A DNA stretch of 5,030 bases, from NCBI GenBank assembly GCA_947175005.1, contig CAMWLD010000194.1, forward strand, positions 1-5,030. Reading direction: 5' to 3'. Positions within the stretch are counted from its first letter, which is position 1. Every line of letters starts with the position of its first letter. Below the pieces are notes generated by a model, which made no database searches, had not been told where the DNA came from, and worked only from the letters and a program-made list of their open reading frames with translations. Below, in pieces: positions 4,677-5,030 of this stretch. The position numbers and the translations under genes were made by a program. This DNA comes from an uncultured Ruminococcus sp. (lineage in GTDB: Bacteria; Bacillota; Clostridia; Oscillospirales; Ruminococcaceae).

Positions 4677-5030
4677 TCACGTTGCCGCTTCTATCGCTTT
4701 CATCAGCACGTCCACATCAACAGGCTTCGGGATATGCCCGTTTACACCCGCGCTGAAAGCCTCCCTGCGGTCATCCTCAAAGGCATTGGCGGTCATGGCG
4801 ATTATGGGTATATCCGCCCTGCTTTCGTCGTGGAGCGCTCTTATTGCCCTGGTAGCTTCCAGTCCGTTCATCACAGGCATTTGCACATCCATAAGAATAA
4901 GCCTGTAATAGCCTGCGGGAGCTGTCAGCAGCATATCAATGGCTTCCCTGCCGTTATTGGCTATTTCCACGGTAAAGCCTGCGTCGGTGAGAATATCCGA
5001 AGCTATTTCCTGGTTAAGCTCATTGTCCTC
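4677..5030 (-). CDS. Receiver (REC) domain, C-terminal end of a hybrid sensor kinase or response regulator (5' end cut by window)
   Basis: The frame enters from the window edge and ends at TGA 4677-4679, giving 117 visible residues that form one nearly complete receiver domain. Key residues, counted from the edge, are the acidic pair E1-D2 (EDNELNQEIA), the phosphoacceptor D48 in LILMDVQMPVMNG, the switch T80 in IIAMTANAF, and K102 in PKPVD. All catalytic positions are intact, so it should accept phosphate from a histidine kinase. The EDNELNxEIA opening and the stop directly after the last helix are typical of C-terminal receiver domains of hybrid histidine kinases, rather than of regulators with a DNA-binding output. 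The kinase part would lie beyond the window; a stand-alone regulator remains possible. The GTG at 4970 is not a sensible start, because it would remove the acidic pocket. Confidence 0.9.
   Translation of the reverse strand, partial: EDNELNQEIASDILTDAGFTVEIANNGREAIDMLLTAPAGYYRLILMDVQMPVMNGLEATRAIRALHDESRADIPIIAMTANAFEDDRREAFSAGVNGHIPKPVDVDVLMKAIEAAT

Overview
The window looks like the chromosome of a low-to-mid GC, endospore-forming member of the Clostridia (Ruminococcus/Oscillospiraceae-like). This rests on SD sequences close to AGGAGGTGAT, sigma-A promoters near consensus, a SpoVM microprotein and a YlmC/YmxH-type PRC-barrel sporulation protein beside rpsB-tsf. The genus is an inference, not something the sequence proves.

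Layout. 1-372 (minus) is the start of an uncharacterised membrane protein ending, at the window edge, in a GWWGFPWGP motif. It has a near-perfect sigma-A promoter (423-451) and an inverted repeat lying at the predicted transcription start. 606-692 (plus) is a 28-codon gene that reads clearly as spoVM, closed by its own terminator (708-750). 877-1164 (plus) is a YlmC/YmxH-family PRC-barrel protein. 1165-1367 holds an extended -10 promoter and a structured leader of about 150 nt ahead of rpsB (1368-2114), which ends in a hairpin terminator. 2251-2790 (plus) is an AT-rich small P-loop nucleotide-kinase-like gene, starting at GTG, placed between rpsB and tsf. tsf (2900-3823) follows and ends at a strong, probably bidirectional terminator (3869-3911) that also serves the convergent minus-strand genes. 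On the minus strand, 3956-4636 encodes a membrane-anchored extracytoplasmic protein of unknown function. Upstream of it, 4677-5030 is the C-terminal receiver domain of a truncated response regulator or hybrid sensor kinase, 40 bp away and probably in the same transcript.

How the parts relate. S2 and EF-Ts are translation genes that are normally adjacent; here an unrelated kinase-like gene and a terminator separate them. SpoVM and the YlmC/YmxH protein are both sporulation-linked, but a terminator separates them, so they are probably separate transcription units. No CRISPR array, tRNA, rRNA or insertion sequence was seen. The most noteworthy observations are the unlisted spoVM microgene, the kinase-like insert with a non-canonical Walker A motif, and the rpsB leader, whose repeats and long-range pairing end at the Shine-Dalgarno sequence.
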